The notes: generated by a model not told the origin, from the sequence alone. Shown: positions 47,204 through 59,780, counted from the stretch's first letter. The stretch is DNA of 64,000 nt from Exophiala sp. HKRS030 (GCA_023897205.1 JAHWDD010000002.1:6262001-6326000), one strand, 5' to 3'. A program made the numbers and translations.

Positions 47204-48748
47204 GGTGCTCGATCAGTCGAGGGACGACGACGCTGGTATGATGCTGAAGAGTGTTGACGTGTGAAACGCACGGTGTCACCAAAGGCAGCCAATGCGCTCA
47301 TGAGCAGAGCAAGTCCGTGTCATGCCCCCATTAAGTGCCCATGGACATGGACATGGACATGGACGAGATCGTTACACGGGCCAGGGTCAGACGAATGTAG
47401 CTGAGTTCGAAGCTGAAAATGAACAGTATTAGAGACGAAGGCTGGCGGAAACGCTTTAGAAGGTGTGGTATGTATGTCGAATTAAGTCGGCGATGTGGGA
47501 GGAAAGATTGCGACCAAATTGCAGAGTAGCGAGAAGAAGTTGGATTCGCCGATGGCAGGAACCCATGGCATTGGTCAGTATTGGTGTGGGAGTGGGAGGA
47601 AGACTGGGCAGTTCTCCGGCCGTGATTGACCACCTCAGTTAGAGTTCCCAGTGGGTTCCCGGACTCCCAAGCCTCAATTTGTCCCTTGTGGCCCTTTCAT
47701 TCGTGCCTTGCATGGATGGAGGACTTGGATTGAACTAAAGTTCAGGTGGAGTTTCGGTGCGTCGACGGATCTTCCAATGGCCTGGGATAAGACGGAGGAT
47801 TTCGTCAATGATAAATACGGGGCCCCTAGAGGGGCTAGGGATGAATTGGGTCGCTCTCATCGGTTTCAATGGATGCCGGACTCATGTTTCAATAGATCGG
47901 GTATGTGCTGGGAGGATGATCGATATGCTCGGATCTTGGATCTGACACATGGTTGATGGAAACAGTCTGATCTCTGTGTAGGAGGTGGTTGTCGTGGTTG
48001 TGGTCGTAGTCGGTGACTTGTCCAATGGCTCGTAGCCAATATCAATTTATCAATGGGGGTCATCTGTCAAACAGGGCGCCGGCAGTTGGCTTTGGGGGCA
48101 GCCCGCGGCTTGCATAGGGCTTCTTAGGCTCCGAAATGCCTTGTGGTTAGGGCTCACTCGAGGTCTCGACCATCCTCTAGCTAACTAACTTAAGCCCGTA
48201 GAGAGACGGCTTACTTGCCTTTCCGAAGAAGATCGACGGTTAGCAACCCAAACTAATGAAATACTCCGTACCTACCGCCTCCTTATCCGTGGTCTTAATT
48301 TTCCAGGTAGGTGCCACTGCCAGAGTCACGCAAAGTGTGCCAGAGGGACTGTTCGCACTTGCCTACGGAGTAGTTGGCGGATATTTGATTTGCCACGTGA
48401 TTGGGACCCTCCCGTGCCTCCCGTGCTACCTTCAGCGTCCGCAGTCTTCATTATTCAACAAGGTTCCACCACTCTGAATAGTCCCATCTGCGATGAACTT
48501 ACCAATACCCCCATCAATCATGCTAGCGCTGCATCAGACAAAGAGAAGACATGTACGACAATGAAAGCATCGACATCAGTCGACTTGTCAATGATCACGG
48601 TAAGGCGAGGATCGAGTCTTTGAACCCGTTGTGACCAAATCAATTTACAATCTTCAACATCGACGACGTTTATAATCCAGATCAGATCAGCTCCGTCCCT
48701 GTTTCTCGCAGAATAGTCATCGAGCGGACCGGCCACCTTGTCTCAATT
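47204..48748. other. Intergenic region, 1.5 kb
   Basis: Upstream of the disordered protein and downstream of the NLR gene. It has two exact copies of the TACGGAGTA/TACTCCGTA word (48262-48270 and 48364-48372, opposite orientation, 100 bases apart) and an ATGGAC repeat. No gene seen. Confidence 0.5.
47341..47364. repeat. ATGGAC hexamer repeat, 4 copies
   Basis: Four perfect ATGGAC units, in the presumed 5' leader of the minus-strand gene that starts at 47203. Confidence 0.9.
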
Positions 48749-51700
48749 TCATCCCTCTATGTACTGACCCTCACACAGGGATTTATGACCCTCATGGACC
48801 TTTTCCAGCAAGTCTCGAGCCTCTTCGGAGCTGGCCACGTCGTAAGGCACGAATCCACGGCTGTCTCGCAAGTCACATCTCGCACCCAGTTCTAACAACA
48901 GTTCGATCGTCCCTACTTCGCCCTGCCAACACGCCAGGTGTAGCACTGTGTTGCCATTGTCGTCCTGCGCGTTGACGTCAACTCCAAAGTCCACCAGCAT
49001 TTTGATCTTGGCCTTGATAGTCGATTTTCTCCCTGGTTGGGTCATGCCGATACGTACCTCCTCCCAATCATCAGCGGCATGCTTGCGGTGCTTCGGCTTC
49101 TTCTTCCTCTCAGAGTCCCGCTTCTCTTGTTGACGTCGCAATTTGCGAAGTTCTTCGAGAAGAGATGGCAAATGACTTAGCCTGGGAGTCTTCCAGGCTT
49201 TTGGAATATGTGGTGCAACGGTGACATCCCGGCGTTGTCCACTGTCGATCGAGTCACCCGCGTGAGGCAGTAGGAGAGGACATCAATCGAATCGTTGCGC
49301 GCACCTGCGTGTAGGATCGTCCGTCCGTCCTCGTCGGCTTCTTCAATGTCATCCATTGCCCTCGCCACAACTTTCACACCATTCAAGCATCCAAATTCCG
49401 CCGCGATGTGTAGCGGTTTCCTCCCAAACACATCTCTGTCCATAACGTCCAACTCCAGATCTGACCGCGCATGGAGTAATGAAATCAAAATTTCCGGCGA
49501 TGGATTCAATGCCGCATAGTGCAATACTGAGAATCCCAAGATATCGCGGGCATGCACGTCGGCTCCGTTGTCGATCAAGATCTGGAGCTGGTTGAATCCG
49601 GCCTGCGCGCACGCATAGTGCAGCGGCGTCATGCCATAATTATTGGTCGCATTGCAGTCGGACTGGATCTCGAGTAACGCACCTAACACGCCTTCTCTCG
49701 AGTTTGACACCGCCCAGTGTAGAGGGGTGCACCCGTCATGGTCACACACTTCCACGTCAGCACCCTTACTCAACACCAGCCTCACTGAATCTTCAGTCCC
49801 GTGCAAGCTCAGCCAATGCAGAATTGTGAGCCCGGGAACGAAAAGATTCGCATCAACATCCACTCCACCTTCGACCAGCACTTTGACGGTATCTTCGGAG
49901 CGCGAATACACGGCCCAGAAAAGACAATTGACTCCACCATAGCTGTGCCGGTCAACATCTGCCCCATACGAGAGGAGTTTTTGTACAACCGTGTGTCTGC
50001 CCGCTGATGTTGCCCCCGTCAGCGCACTATTGATGCTGCTCGTCTTGAGAGCGATGTCAGTGTCCGATCTCAGAAATAGGTCAAGGACATTCATGTTTCC
50101 ATAGTAGGCCGCGGCGTAGATTGCGCTGTGGCTGTCTCCGCCATTGAGATACAGATTGGCACCGGCATTCAACAAGATCGTCGCACTCTCCACACAGCCA
50201 CTGAAAGCTGCAGCCTGCAACGCGGTGTGAAAATGGCCCCCAACAGCGTTGACTTCCGCTCCATACTGGAGCAGGATTTTCACAATTTCCGGCTTGCGAC
50301 TCATCGCCGCGATATGGAGAAAGTGGCCAAAATATTTCACTGGCGTTTCGGTACTGACGCCCGCTTCCAACTTCTTTACTACATAATCCTTGCATCCACA
50401 CATCACAGCAACCAGGAACAAAGTCGTATCGTCCGCAAACGGTCGCCACGTGCTTGAATGGCGGTTGTGTAATTCGAGCCAAGTCTCAAAAGTATCAATC
50501 CCGGCGGTCTCGAATCGAATCAACTCCTTCGTCTGGGGTTCTCCCAAGTCCTCCGCTTCCTCACAGTGAGCCATCCAGTATTGCACAGCATAGTCGAGAA
50601 AGGGGTACCTTCTCTCCGTGGCTGCCCTATCGTCCTCCATACCAGAATTTGCCTGAGATCGAAGATGTAGTAAGAGCGATTTCAGTTCAGGCAAAATGCA
50701 ATATCGGATGCAAGCTCGTGATAGTGCAACATGGCCTATTGCGGGCACCTGGGTCAAAGAACCACGGCTCTGAAGCTCCGGATTAGTTCTGTCCTCGAGA
50801 AAGTCGTTGACTGATTGGTGTATGAATTGTACCACGCTCCCACCATCGTTGACATCTTTGACTTCGATGAGGCCTCCACACCTGCTGGAGATTCTTCTGG
50901 TCATCAACTTTTTCTCCTTAATGGCAGAGGATCGTTCCATTTCGGCATGTGAAGCGAATAATTTTTCCCCTCCCAGAGCCATCGCGAGACCAAATTCGGT
51001 AAGGGACATGGGTCGATGAGCACAAAGAACTAAACCCAGGAATCTGTTTCTCTCTTCATGGTAGTGCTGAGGTATCTTCATCAGAATGTCCTCGTACAGC
51101 TCGGTCAGCTCACTCGGAATCAGAGAGAGTAGAGTCTTATAGTCGCTCAGGGAATTGCCGTCTTCAAAATCGTTCTTTAGTCGTTTAATCAAGAGATGAA
51201 CCCACAGAAAGATACCATTTGAACGCTGAAGTATACTGGCTTTCAGCGCTTCCAATGATTCCACTTCTCCGGCCGTGGCGAAGGGACCCAGACTGTCGTC
51301 CACATAGATGGATATGTCTCTGGCTGTCACATCTTCCAGTCGTAATCCAGGGTGATTCAAGACAGCTCGGATTTTCCGGCTTGAGAACCAAATCTTCACT
51401 CCGATAGAGATTTGAGGAGAAATCAATTGATGGAACAAATCGAGCATTTCGGATTCGCCCATATCATGGCATTCATCAATTGCATCCACGATTATCACCA
51501 GGTTGATCGACGTTTTCCACGTGTTCAGTAAAGAAACTAACATTCTTTGCAGCTCGGTGGTGGACCAGTCGCCTTGCTCCTTCATCGAAAATGCCCCTTT
51601 TCGTCGAATGGTAAAGAAGGCATTGCTCTGAACATTAGGTGCATGCTGCAGCAGCTGGAAGAGAAAGGACCTCAACATGCCTCTCGCCGACTTCTGTAGA

Positions 51701-53256
51701 ATGGTACCGCCACTTTTGAAGAAAAACGAAATGATGACGGTATCTTTAGGACAGTCGTCCAGGAGTTGTTGGAAAATCTCCTTGGCCAGCGTGCTTTTTC
51801 CGGAGCCTGGTTTCCCAGTCACCCAAAACAACCCTCGACTTTTTCGTTTCCACTCAGACAATTGTATGCCTTCGTCCCAAAGCCAATCAAAGGTCCGCTG
51901 GTGCGGTATGGGGATCTCGACCATGCGATGTTCCGATTCTCGAAAATCGAGGCGTTGTATAAAACCTGGAGCCAGTCAGGATCATGTTTGGATGTCTTAT
52001 GATTGACATACTCGAGCGAAAGCTCTTCATATCTTCAGCTATGATTGAAATCAGTATGGCTACACTTATCGCGATTGATATTCAGATCTGGATCTATTCA
52101 TCACACTGTGATGAAGTCCTCTTTGCTCCGTCGAGGGCCCAGCTTCGAGCAAGAGAGCAGTCCTCTGCTCCTGGACTAGAGAATGCCGCATACCATCGTA
52201 ATCCACGGGGTTTTCCAATATCTCAGAGAGTTTCTCCGCAATTGTCTCTACCACGAGCATAAAAGTATCATCATCTCGATTTCTGTACCGCACAAGATCT
52301 TGATGGGTCCGCATGAGTGCAATATTGTCTTCTCCTGGATGATGCATTATTGCCGAATCTTGTTCGACAACCTGAGGATAAAGTTAGACAGAACATGCTG
52401 CGTCTTGTAAAGTGACTCTCATCGACTTACGAGTGCGTTGATCTTATCCGACTTCTTAGTCTCATAGAAATTGACGATCGTAATGTCCCTTTTCACGTCT
52501 GAGAAATCGTCGTTGATAGCGAACAATTCTCGGGATCCTGGTTCAAGTGCAGACCGTAAGTTCATTGGTATTTCATAATTCGCCACCTTTGCTATATTCT
52601 CGATCATTGCAACCTTTTTGTTGGACTCGAGAATACGTGATCCTCGATGGGGAGTCCCAAAGAAAAAGATAGCGACAGTCGACTGATGGATTGCTTCATA
52701 GTTTTTCTTCCTCGCACTCGATATCAAGGCCTAATTTGGTCAGTGGTTTTATTTACAGTGGTCGAACTAAGGAAACCAAGCACCTGTTTGACAAGAAGCC
52801 CACCAAGGCTGTGACACAAAAAAACAACAGGTCGTCGTGACTACCAAGAAATTGAGTTAGCACGATTCTTTTGATATCGCTTCTGATCATACCGATGTCC
52901 CTCTCCTCTTGTTCCGGAGGTGTAGAAGAAATGTCTGTGCATGATCGCGGATTCCCATGAGGTTGTCGCTGCCACCATGGAAATTCGCTTGGTATCCGAA
53001 GGTCATAGCTCGAACTCTTCGGAGGCTTTCTGGTAGCTGGGCGATCCAACAAAAGTCCTGTCCTAGACGAGATTTTGATGTCCATGTTGCCCAAGAGTCG
53101 CCATTCAGGCCATGCACAAACACGAGGCTAGAACATGTTATTCTGGATCATAAAACCGCAATTGCGGAATACCTACTCGACCAGGTCATCTTGAGACTCT
53201 TGGAGGACAGTCAGTCCTTCTCGCCGCACCGGTCCGTCAACTAGGATTTCCGGCAT
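48749..53256 (-). CDS. NOD-like receptor: alpha/beta hydrolase (SesB-like) - NACHT - ankyrin repeats, one apparent frameshift
   Basis: Seven minus-strand exons: 53256-53177, 53127-52893, 52840-52784, 52730-52431, 52371-52194, 52038-52012 and 51965-48749 (the 27-base exon is the least certain). Residues 1-about 270 are an alpha/beta hydrolase-like effector domain: LVFVHGLNGDSWATW, RRPVVFLCHSLGGLLVKQ with nucleophile Ser116, and FFFGTPHRGS. The NACHT domain has Walker A GKPGSGKST (343-351) and Walker B VIIVDAIDE (449-457). From about residue 830 to near the end run about a dozen divergent ankyrin repeats (for example CTPLHWAVSNSREGVLGALL). One extra base near 49194 is needed to pass from HHIFQKPG to LPSLLEELRKLRRQQEKRD and a final ankyrin repeat; the total is then 1,364 residues with perfect phase. 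Such proteins act as intracellular sensors in fungal non-self recognition and cell death. Confidence 0.85.
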
Positions 53257-54191
53257 CAGGTTGCATTACTCTTTCAACACTGCTTGGTATGCCAGAACCT
53301 GAGTATGAAGTATGAAGTCTCAACGACAAAGTTCCACCATTGGCATCAGGATATTAAACATGGTGAGAAAAGTTCATTTGCAGTGCGCTGTCGAGCTAGA
53401 CTGGCATCCCAACCCTCCAAGAGCAGGCATAGATGGCTCTGGCCCGACGCCCCTTCAGTCATGAATCAAACTAGAGACTTGGGTACCTCATATGCAACCC
53501 AGCCTCATTGGCTACGCAACTGGCGCCAGAATCAGGCCACCCTCCGAGAACTGTTCACGACCACGCACACCAGGCAAACCAGGCAACCACGGTCCGCACC
53601 TAGCACACCCACGTTCGTATCGGCCCTGGCCGCGAATCCTCAGCCTCATCAGGCACCAGTCGAAAGTTGGCAGAACAGCATTTAAGCTCTCATCAGCAGT
53701 GCCCAATGCTCCTGGCCCCCCTCTGGTTGCCTTGCAGCATATGCCGGGGTGTCGATCCCGTAGCAAGGAAGAACAAATTCTAGTCAGTAATGGTGACCTG
53801 GCATGCCTGGTCCCTATTGCAGTAAAGAATGGTGCGGGACACTAAATGGCCCAATACGGCTCACGACGCTGAAAGCAAATCAAGAGATGCCAGGGTGAGA
53901 CATTGAAGACAATCGAGCGCCCAATAATGACTCCTGCGCTTTTATACCCCCATGCTTCTTCGAAGCTATTCGCAAAGCGAGAAACCCAGGATTGGTTAGC
54001 AATGCTGGGGCTGGATTTTCAACGATTTCAACTCTACAAATTGCTCAGCCTTGGGTCGCATTTACCATTCCTGATAATGATGATTCCCAAGAGAATGCAC
54101 TCTCTCAGTGTGTAACCTATCCTCAGGTTCATCATCATCTTTGAGATAGAATTACTCGTCACTGAAAAGTTGACAAAGACTCCCACAGAAA
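53257..54191. other. Divergent intergenic region between the NLR and the AAA ATPase gene
   Basis: About 0.9 kb that must contain both promoters. A plus-strand frame of 133 codons (53284-53685) is CG-rich but without a recognisable motif. In-frame stop TAA directly upstream of the NLR ATG supports the start at 53256. Confidence 0.5.
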
Positions 54192-56562
54192 ATGGACGAT
54201 TCAGGTATGCGACGACTGAAAGCTCAATCCCCCCAAAATTGATACTGTCACTGACCGAGTCAATCCTCTGCAGACGAAGGAGTTCCGTTCAAGAAGTTGC
54301 GGGTTCCAAAATTCCATACCGACTATGGGATGAAAATCGAAGCAAAGACCTTCTATGAGAGTCCTCGCAAAGAAGAAGATGAACCGCTCACTTGGGTTGA
54401 GTCAGTACCATCGGTTTTGCCTACTGCCGCGCGAAGACGATTCGACAGCGCGGCGATCCAAATATTCAAGCGCATTGAAGGCGAGAAGACGTTCAACAAC
54501 GTTCCTACCTACACGACTTCCTTTATTGTGATACAAAGTCCATACATTCTCGATGTGCTCCGTGGTCTCATTACAGACTTGAACGTGGTAATCGGCGAGA
54601 AATCCTTCAAGATCAGCCCCCCGTTTGAGCCACTCTACCATAGCTGGGATGAAATCCTAGCCGCTCATTCCAATGCGAGCGCCGGAGTGGATCAGAAGGA
54701 GTATCTTCATCTTGGCGTGCTCGTACGATTTATGAAGGAGGAACTAGGAGAAACCTTCAGTCGAATTCATGCGCTGAGAAAAGAAGGTCGCATGGCACAC
54801 GAACTACTCTGGTCCCTCTACCCAACTGGGAGTATCATATTTTCCAGCAGAAGTGGGTATCAGCAAGCATATCGGGTTCTCTCCTGCTACTCAACGGCAT
54901 CTTATGCAGATAATCGACAAAACCCAGACAAAAAGGATTGGATCGTCCAGTGTGAATTCGTTCAATTTGATGGTTACGAATATGGATACTCGGAGATTGC
55001 GTTCCGAATACCTGTATTTCAAAATCCGAAATCTATCACTTCGTTGGATGTCTACCCGTGGGCATTTGTCGAGGATAGTGATATGCGGAACAATCTCATT
55101 AGCCGCGGTCGTCGGGTGCTAGACTTTCAGGGCTGCCACTACCAGAACTATGAAGGAATAGCAACCGAGCCGCCAGCTGTGGAAGTCGTCAGAGGAAAGG
55201 CACCACTTTCGCCAGACGAGGAAACACCGACATGGTTCAGGACCAAATTTAATGTCAGTGAATGGAACAAGATCTTTTCTGTGGCTAATTACCTTGATAG
55301 GTCATCGGCCGCATCATAGTCGACCCTTATTTGTATGCCAGGATGAATGAGTACCTTCGCCGACAGATTCGCCCACTGAGGCGTAGAGCCAAGTCATCAA
55401 AGCCAAAGGCGACGAATTCGTCTTACGCTTTGCCTCCGTCGCATACTGAAAGAAGGCCTTTTGTTGATGGTGAAGGTTCTCCTGAAGACAAACCTGCTCG
55501 GGCACTGGACTTGGGCCGGCCTAATGCGGAAAACCACGAGCGAAATCGTCAAGAAGTGGAGCAAGACGAAGAGCATCTCCTTTTGATGTCGCCTTTCCTG
55601 GACGGATTTTCTCTTGGGGAAAAGAAATGGAGTAAGTAAATGTTCTTATCTCATTCTTGTTCCTATCTTGTTGACAACTACGAAGTGAATTTCTTGATAG
55701 AACACGTCAAACCACTGTCCCTACACGGTGTAGCGTTCCAGAATCTTGTACTGCCCGAGGAACAGAAAGATCTCATTCTTTCGTTCGCAGAACAACAAGA
55801 TGGAATCATCCACGAGCTGCAGGACGTCATATCAGGAAAAGGACAGGGTCTTCTTGTCCTTCTTAGCGGGCCTCCAGGCACCGGTAAGACGTTAACGGCA
55901 GAAGCTGTTGCAGACAAAGTCGGCCGCCCACTGTATCACGTGGACACACATGAGATTGGGAGTGAGGTACAGAAACTCAGCTTGAATCTCCGAAAGATCA
56001 TGAACATGGCAGCAGAATGGAACGCCATCGTGCTTCTTGACGAAGCAGACGTCTTCCTTCAACAGCGGAAACCAGAGAACATTTCGCGCAATGAGACTGT
56101 TGCTGGTTAGTTATTCATCTTCCTCGCGCCTGGCAAATGGCTGACATACTTCAAACCAAAGTCTTCCTTCGTGAGCTCGAATACTACCGAGGAACTCTGT
56201 TCCTCACCACAAACATGATCGACCATATCGACGAAGCTATTGAATCGCGAGTTCATGTGCATATCATCTTCCAGCGGCTGCAAGCATCAGCCCGCGAGAA
56301 AATATGGAAAAGCATGCTACGACAAGTCCCACAATACAGCGCCAACCTGTCCGAGGCAGACTACAAAGAACTCGGAACCTGGACATTGAATGGACGCCAG
56401 ATCAAGAATACTGCTCAAATGGCAGCTAAATGGAGCGCTCGTGTCAAACAACCACTAACGCTGGACTCGGTGGAAGAGGTCATCCGCTTGACGTGTCCGC
56501 GGTCAACCAGATCTGATGAGGGGTTCGTCGATGTGAATGGCAAGATCGATCCTGTTTCATAA
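54192..56562 (+). CDS. AAA ATPase with fungal DUF7025-like N-terminal region
   Basis: Five exons, 54192-54204, 54274-55253, 55301-55631, 55701-56105 and 56162-56562, all in phase, give 709 residues; the tiny first exon encodes MDDS. The N-terminal 330 residues have the pattern of the fungal DUF7025-type domain (YILDVLRGLITDLNV, WSLYPTGSIIFSSRSGYQQA, IPVFQNPKSITSLDVYPWAF, RGRRVLDFQGCHYQNYEGI). The C-terminal AAA module has Walker A GPPGTGKT (498-505), Walker B IVLLDEAD (DEAD at 555-558), the second-region motif FLTTNMIDHIDEAIESRVHV and the arginine of the box VII type. The intron-4 join reads NETVAVFLRELEYYRG. This architecture is common and expanded in filamentous ascomycetes; the role is unknown. 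It diverges from the NLR gene next door. Confidence 0.88.
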
Positions 56563-57480
56563 GGCCATATAAAAACCGAGGTGCTAGAGTTACTGTATAC
56601 CCTATATACCGAATAATGCTCCTTTGGGATTGTAGTCGCATTCACTTATGTTGACAATTGTTGTGAGCCAACAGCTTTATATCTGACTGGTGGTTTCAAA
56701 GCGGACGTGACAAGACTGGGGCCCTGGTCGATTCATGATGGGACTTTTTCGCCTCGGAACCCTTGAGACGCGCTTGAGTGGCAGTCTCGCTGATCATGTT
56801 CGCCGTTGTACAGGCGGCGTTTCTTTGGATTTCTGCTTTTCAAGTTTATAGGCATTCCACAACGTCAAGATGCCGTTGTCTGTGAACTATTTCGTGTACC
56901 ATTACCCGGTGTGCAGCTTCTTTGGTGTGGGGCTAAGGAGGCGGTGATCTGTTAGAGTTCGGATTCGAGAGAGTGGGCAGCACTCTGGGGTTCACTATCT
57001 TGGCTTTCCACCTGAAGCAACTCGCCTCATCTCAAGGAGGGTGCGGCTTTGAATAACAATATTCTCCTTCAGGTCCACTACAAGAAGCTCGTCGTGGTGT
57101 TGCTGGTGATCTGCGTGTCGTTGGCATTTTCTAATCGGGAGCAGCCAACGCTTCTTCCTGGACGGAACGCGCATTGGTGCCAGCATCACCAATCTAATGT
57201 TGCTCGGTGCCCTTGCCCCGTGATCAAATGCTCAAGCCTGTGGCATCCGATGCAGCCCCGGAAGTTGAGGGTGCATATCCTGCGACTACAACACTCCCTG
57301 GTCTCCCATGTGAATGCTTGGGCGGGACAATGCAACTTCTCGAATGGATGGCTTTCTTGCTTCTATGGTTGCTTGAACGGGTTCGTGGACTGTCATAACG
57401 CTGGTGCGGGCGAAGGTCGCTAGGCGTCAACAAGACGCGTGGTAAGTACTTGGTCCATCTATTGATTCGTAGCATGGTAT
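56563..57480. other. Convergent intergenic region
   Basis: About 0.9 kb between two 3' ends. A plus-strand frame at 57049-57423 encodes a hydrophobic N-terminus followed by a cysteine-rich region, but lacks a plausible ATG start, so I do not call it a gene. Confidence 0.45.
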
Positions 57481-58863
57481 TCATCCAACGGGCGCCTGTT
57501 GTTCGTCATTTGTTGAAGTAGCAATATGATCTGGTGCGAGGGATTTCCTCTGCATGATATCAGATTCGTCTGCCTTTCTCATCCTTCGACTCTTGTCCGC
57601 AAATTCAAGGTCCGGTAGAGAAATCTTGGCCAGGAGAGCTTGGATCTGTGGAAGACGATCCTTGAACCCGAATTCAACAATGTTCTTGATGCTATTTCTG
57701 AAATAGAAAACATCTCTGGAGCGTCCCATGTGGAAGTGTTCGAGTTCCGCGCTGAAAAACCGTTGGTTACGGCAATAATGGATCCAAATATCAGCGTTTC
57801 TGGCGTTTATATTACAGGAAAAGGAAATTGAGTCAATTTCAGAGTGTTTTGCCTGGACAATAGAGAGCAATTTCTCCATCGAGTTAACACATAGTGCCCC
57901 GTTCCCAGCATTCTGATTTTCTGCAACCCAAAAAGTTCCACCACGAGCCTCCGATTTGAACTCGACTGTAAAGTATGGCCAGCACCCGGCAGTACTTGGT
58001 TTCGCGAATGGTCTTAAGACGCCCACAGATTGTTTAGTATCTTCGTCATCTGTGAAAGTTCTAGGATCTAGGCAATAGTGCTGATCAGGCCTGGGGTTTG
58101 CAAGTGGCGGTGCTAGCGGAACGTGTGGAAGTGCTGCTGAATCGAAAGGAATATTGCTGCCCATCTTGATTTTGCCCGGATAAGGTATAGCGCTTGGGAG
58201 AAGCTGCGCGGACATGTAACCAGATTTGATAGTATCCTCGTCCTCATTTTGTAGCGAGCGTAGAGTCCCTACCGCCTCTTGTGCCTGAGAATCTTGCAGG
58301 CCTGGAGAATCGCGGGTTCTCCTGATTATTTGCCTACCGTAATCTCGTAATGATGGAGGTAACTCGTTTGGATTGACCTCTATGTTGTTGCGAAAGAGGT
58401 CATGACGATAAGTGGGCGACTTGACGCGTGAAGATGATCTCGAATCGTCCGAACAGGAAGTGGAGGCTGTGGTTGCAGGTGTGAATGCACTACCTCGATA
58501 TGAGACAGGGGACCTGTTCAAGAAAAAGGAAGACGACAGCGAGGCAGGCGACGGGGAAAGCTGGGAGGTTCGGTAGGTCTCGGTAGGTACGCTGTCGGAG
58601 CGAGGGGGTAGTTCATCGTCGTAACGTCGTGGTAGACGGCGATCTCTTTTCGGTCGGGAGGAGTCAGATTCGGCGGACATTATCCTCAACAAGAAGCTAT
58701 CGGAGCGACAGCGGGATTCAGTCTGTGGTGCGAGAAGGAGATCTGGAAAGTGATCAAGGAGAGCACGCTTGATTCTGGTTGAGGGTCTGTCCAGGTTGTC
58801 GTCATCCAGGATCTTTCTTTTAAGTGGCCGCTGGGGTTGCGGGCTCAAGACTTCTGGTAGCAT
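57481..58863 (-). CDS. DUF7924-like protein, possible PD-(D/E)XK-type fold
   Basis: Single frame of 460 residues. The first half is basic and disordered (QPQRPLKRKILDDDN, RPKRDRRLPRRYDDELPPR, then serine-rich). The folded second half contains CWPYFTVEFKSEARGG followed by TFWVAENQNAGNGALCVNSM, the pattern of a fungal domain listed as DUF7924; the E-x-K after a beta-strand resembles the active-site arrangement of PD-(D/E)XK nucleases, though this is my inference and the upstream Asp is not certain. The downstream segment FYFRNSIKNIVEFGFKDRLP is also conserved-looking. The basic N-terminus suggests a nuclear location. Members are common in filamentous ascomycetes, often in variable regions; function not established. 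Confidence 0.78.
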   Translation of the reverse strand: MLPEVLSPQPQRPLKRKILDDDNLDRPSTRIKRALLDHFPDLLLAPQTESRCRSDSFLLRIMSAESDSSRPKRDRRLPRRYDDELPPRSDSVPTETYRTSQLSPSPASLSSSFFLNRSPVSYRGSAFTPATTASTSCSDDSRSSSRVKSPTYRHDLFRNNIEVNPNELPPSLRDYGRQIIRRTRDSPGLQDSQAQEAVGTLRSLQNEDEDTIKSGYMSAQLLPSAIPYPGKIKMGSNIPFDSAALPHVPLAPPLANPRPDQHYCLDPRTFTDDEDTKQSVGVLRPFAKPSTAGCWPYFTVEFKSEARGGTFWVAENQNAGNGALCVNSMEKLLSIVQAKHSEIDSISFSCNINARNADIWIHYCRNQRFFSAELEHFHMGRSRDVFYFRNSIKNIVEFGFKDRLPQIQALLAKISLPDLEFADKSRRMRKADESDIMQRKSLAPDHIATSTNDEQQAPVG

Positions 58864-59780
58864 GATCTGAGAAAGAGGTTGTAGTTGCGCCGCTGGGAAG
58901 AGGGACTATGTATAGAGAGGTTGTAGAAAGACCCTCGCCGAGGTCCAGCCAACATGAGATTCCATGCGCAGGTAGTTTCAGAAAATGATTCGCTGCCACG
59001 AAGGCAGTATCGCGCGGCGGGTTGGGCGCAGGTGCATACTGAGAGCAGAGCTGTGTCGGTTTCGAATGCTGCGCTTCGCATCGAGTCAATGTGTTGGTCG
59101 TCGATCTTGCTGAAGGGAAGTTGAACACGATTTCAAGCCCCAGCGCCAAGGTTTGGTTGATTGGACCAGGCATCGTAGATTAACTCAGGCATTCCGTAGT
59201 TGGTTAGCGTACTTCTTTGGAGTGGAGTAATTACTAATTAGGCAACCGCGGGGTGTGCACAGGCTGATAGTAGTGGACCAGATCCAGCGTGTGGGTGAAC
59301 AGGCGAACACCCAAACATATGATCAGACAGAATACTGAACCTGTCTTAGGATTTTATCGGACTAGACAAATGAAAGTCGGCAGGGGATCTGTTTAACTCT
59401 GAGAACGATTTAAGGTACTTAGATTACAAAGACCTATTCCGCAGATACAATCGCATTCTAGAGAGTGAACGGAGGTTGCTTTAACCTGGGCCTCAGTGAG
59501 GAGCACCCTGAGCAACACTCTGATCTTCGAAAAGGGGTTGAATCTGGGACCCTGCGATCAGATATCCCTGCCTAGGGCATGCATCTGTCGTAGTCACGTA
59601 ACACACAGCTGTTGCTCTCATATTGCATTCCAGAATCTTTATAAACAACCTTTACTTGGCTTTGAATGGCCCCACCGTTTAGCTGTTCAACTATTACTCG
59701 CTACATATAGAATCGATGCTTTAGATTTCGTGTTAGTACATTTGATCCAGGTTTCTTGGTCCCTCTCAATATCCCCTGTT
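58864..59780. other. Intergenic region
   Basis: About 0.9 kb between two minus-strand genes: the DUF7924 gene's promoter side and the receptor gene's 3' end. No gene or repeat of note. Confidence 0.5.

Noticed and set aside
57049..57423. Small secreted cysteine-rich (effector-like) protein on the plus strand
   Set aside because: It has a hydrophobic N-terminus and several cysteines, but the frame starts at TTG, no ATG lies before the hydrophobic part, and the cysteine pattern is not regular.
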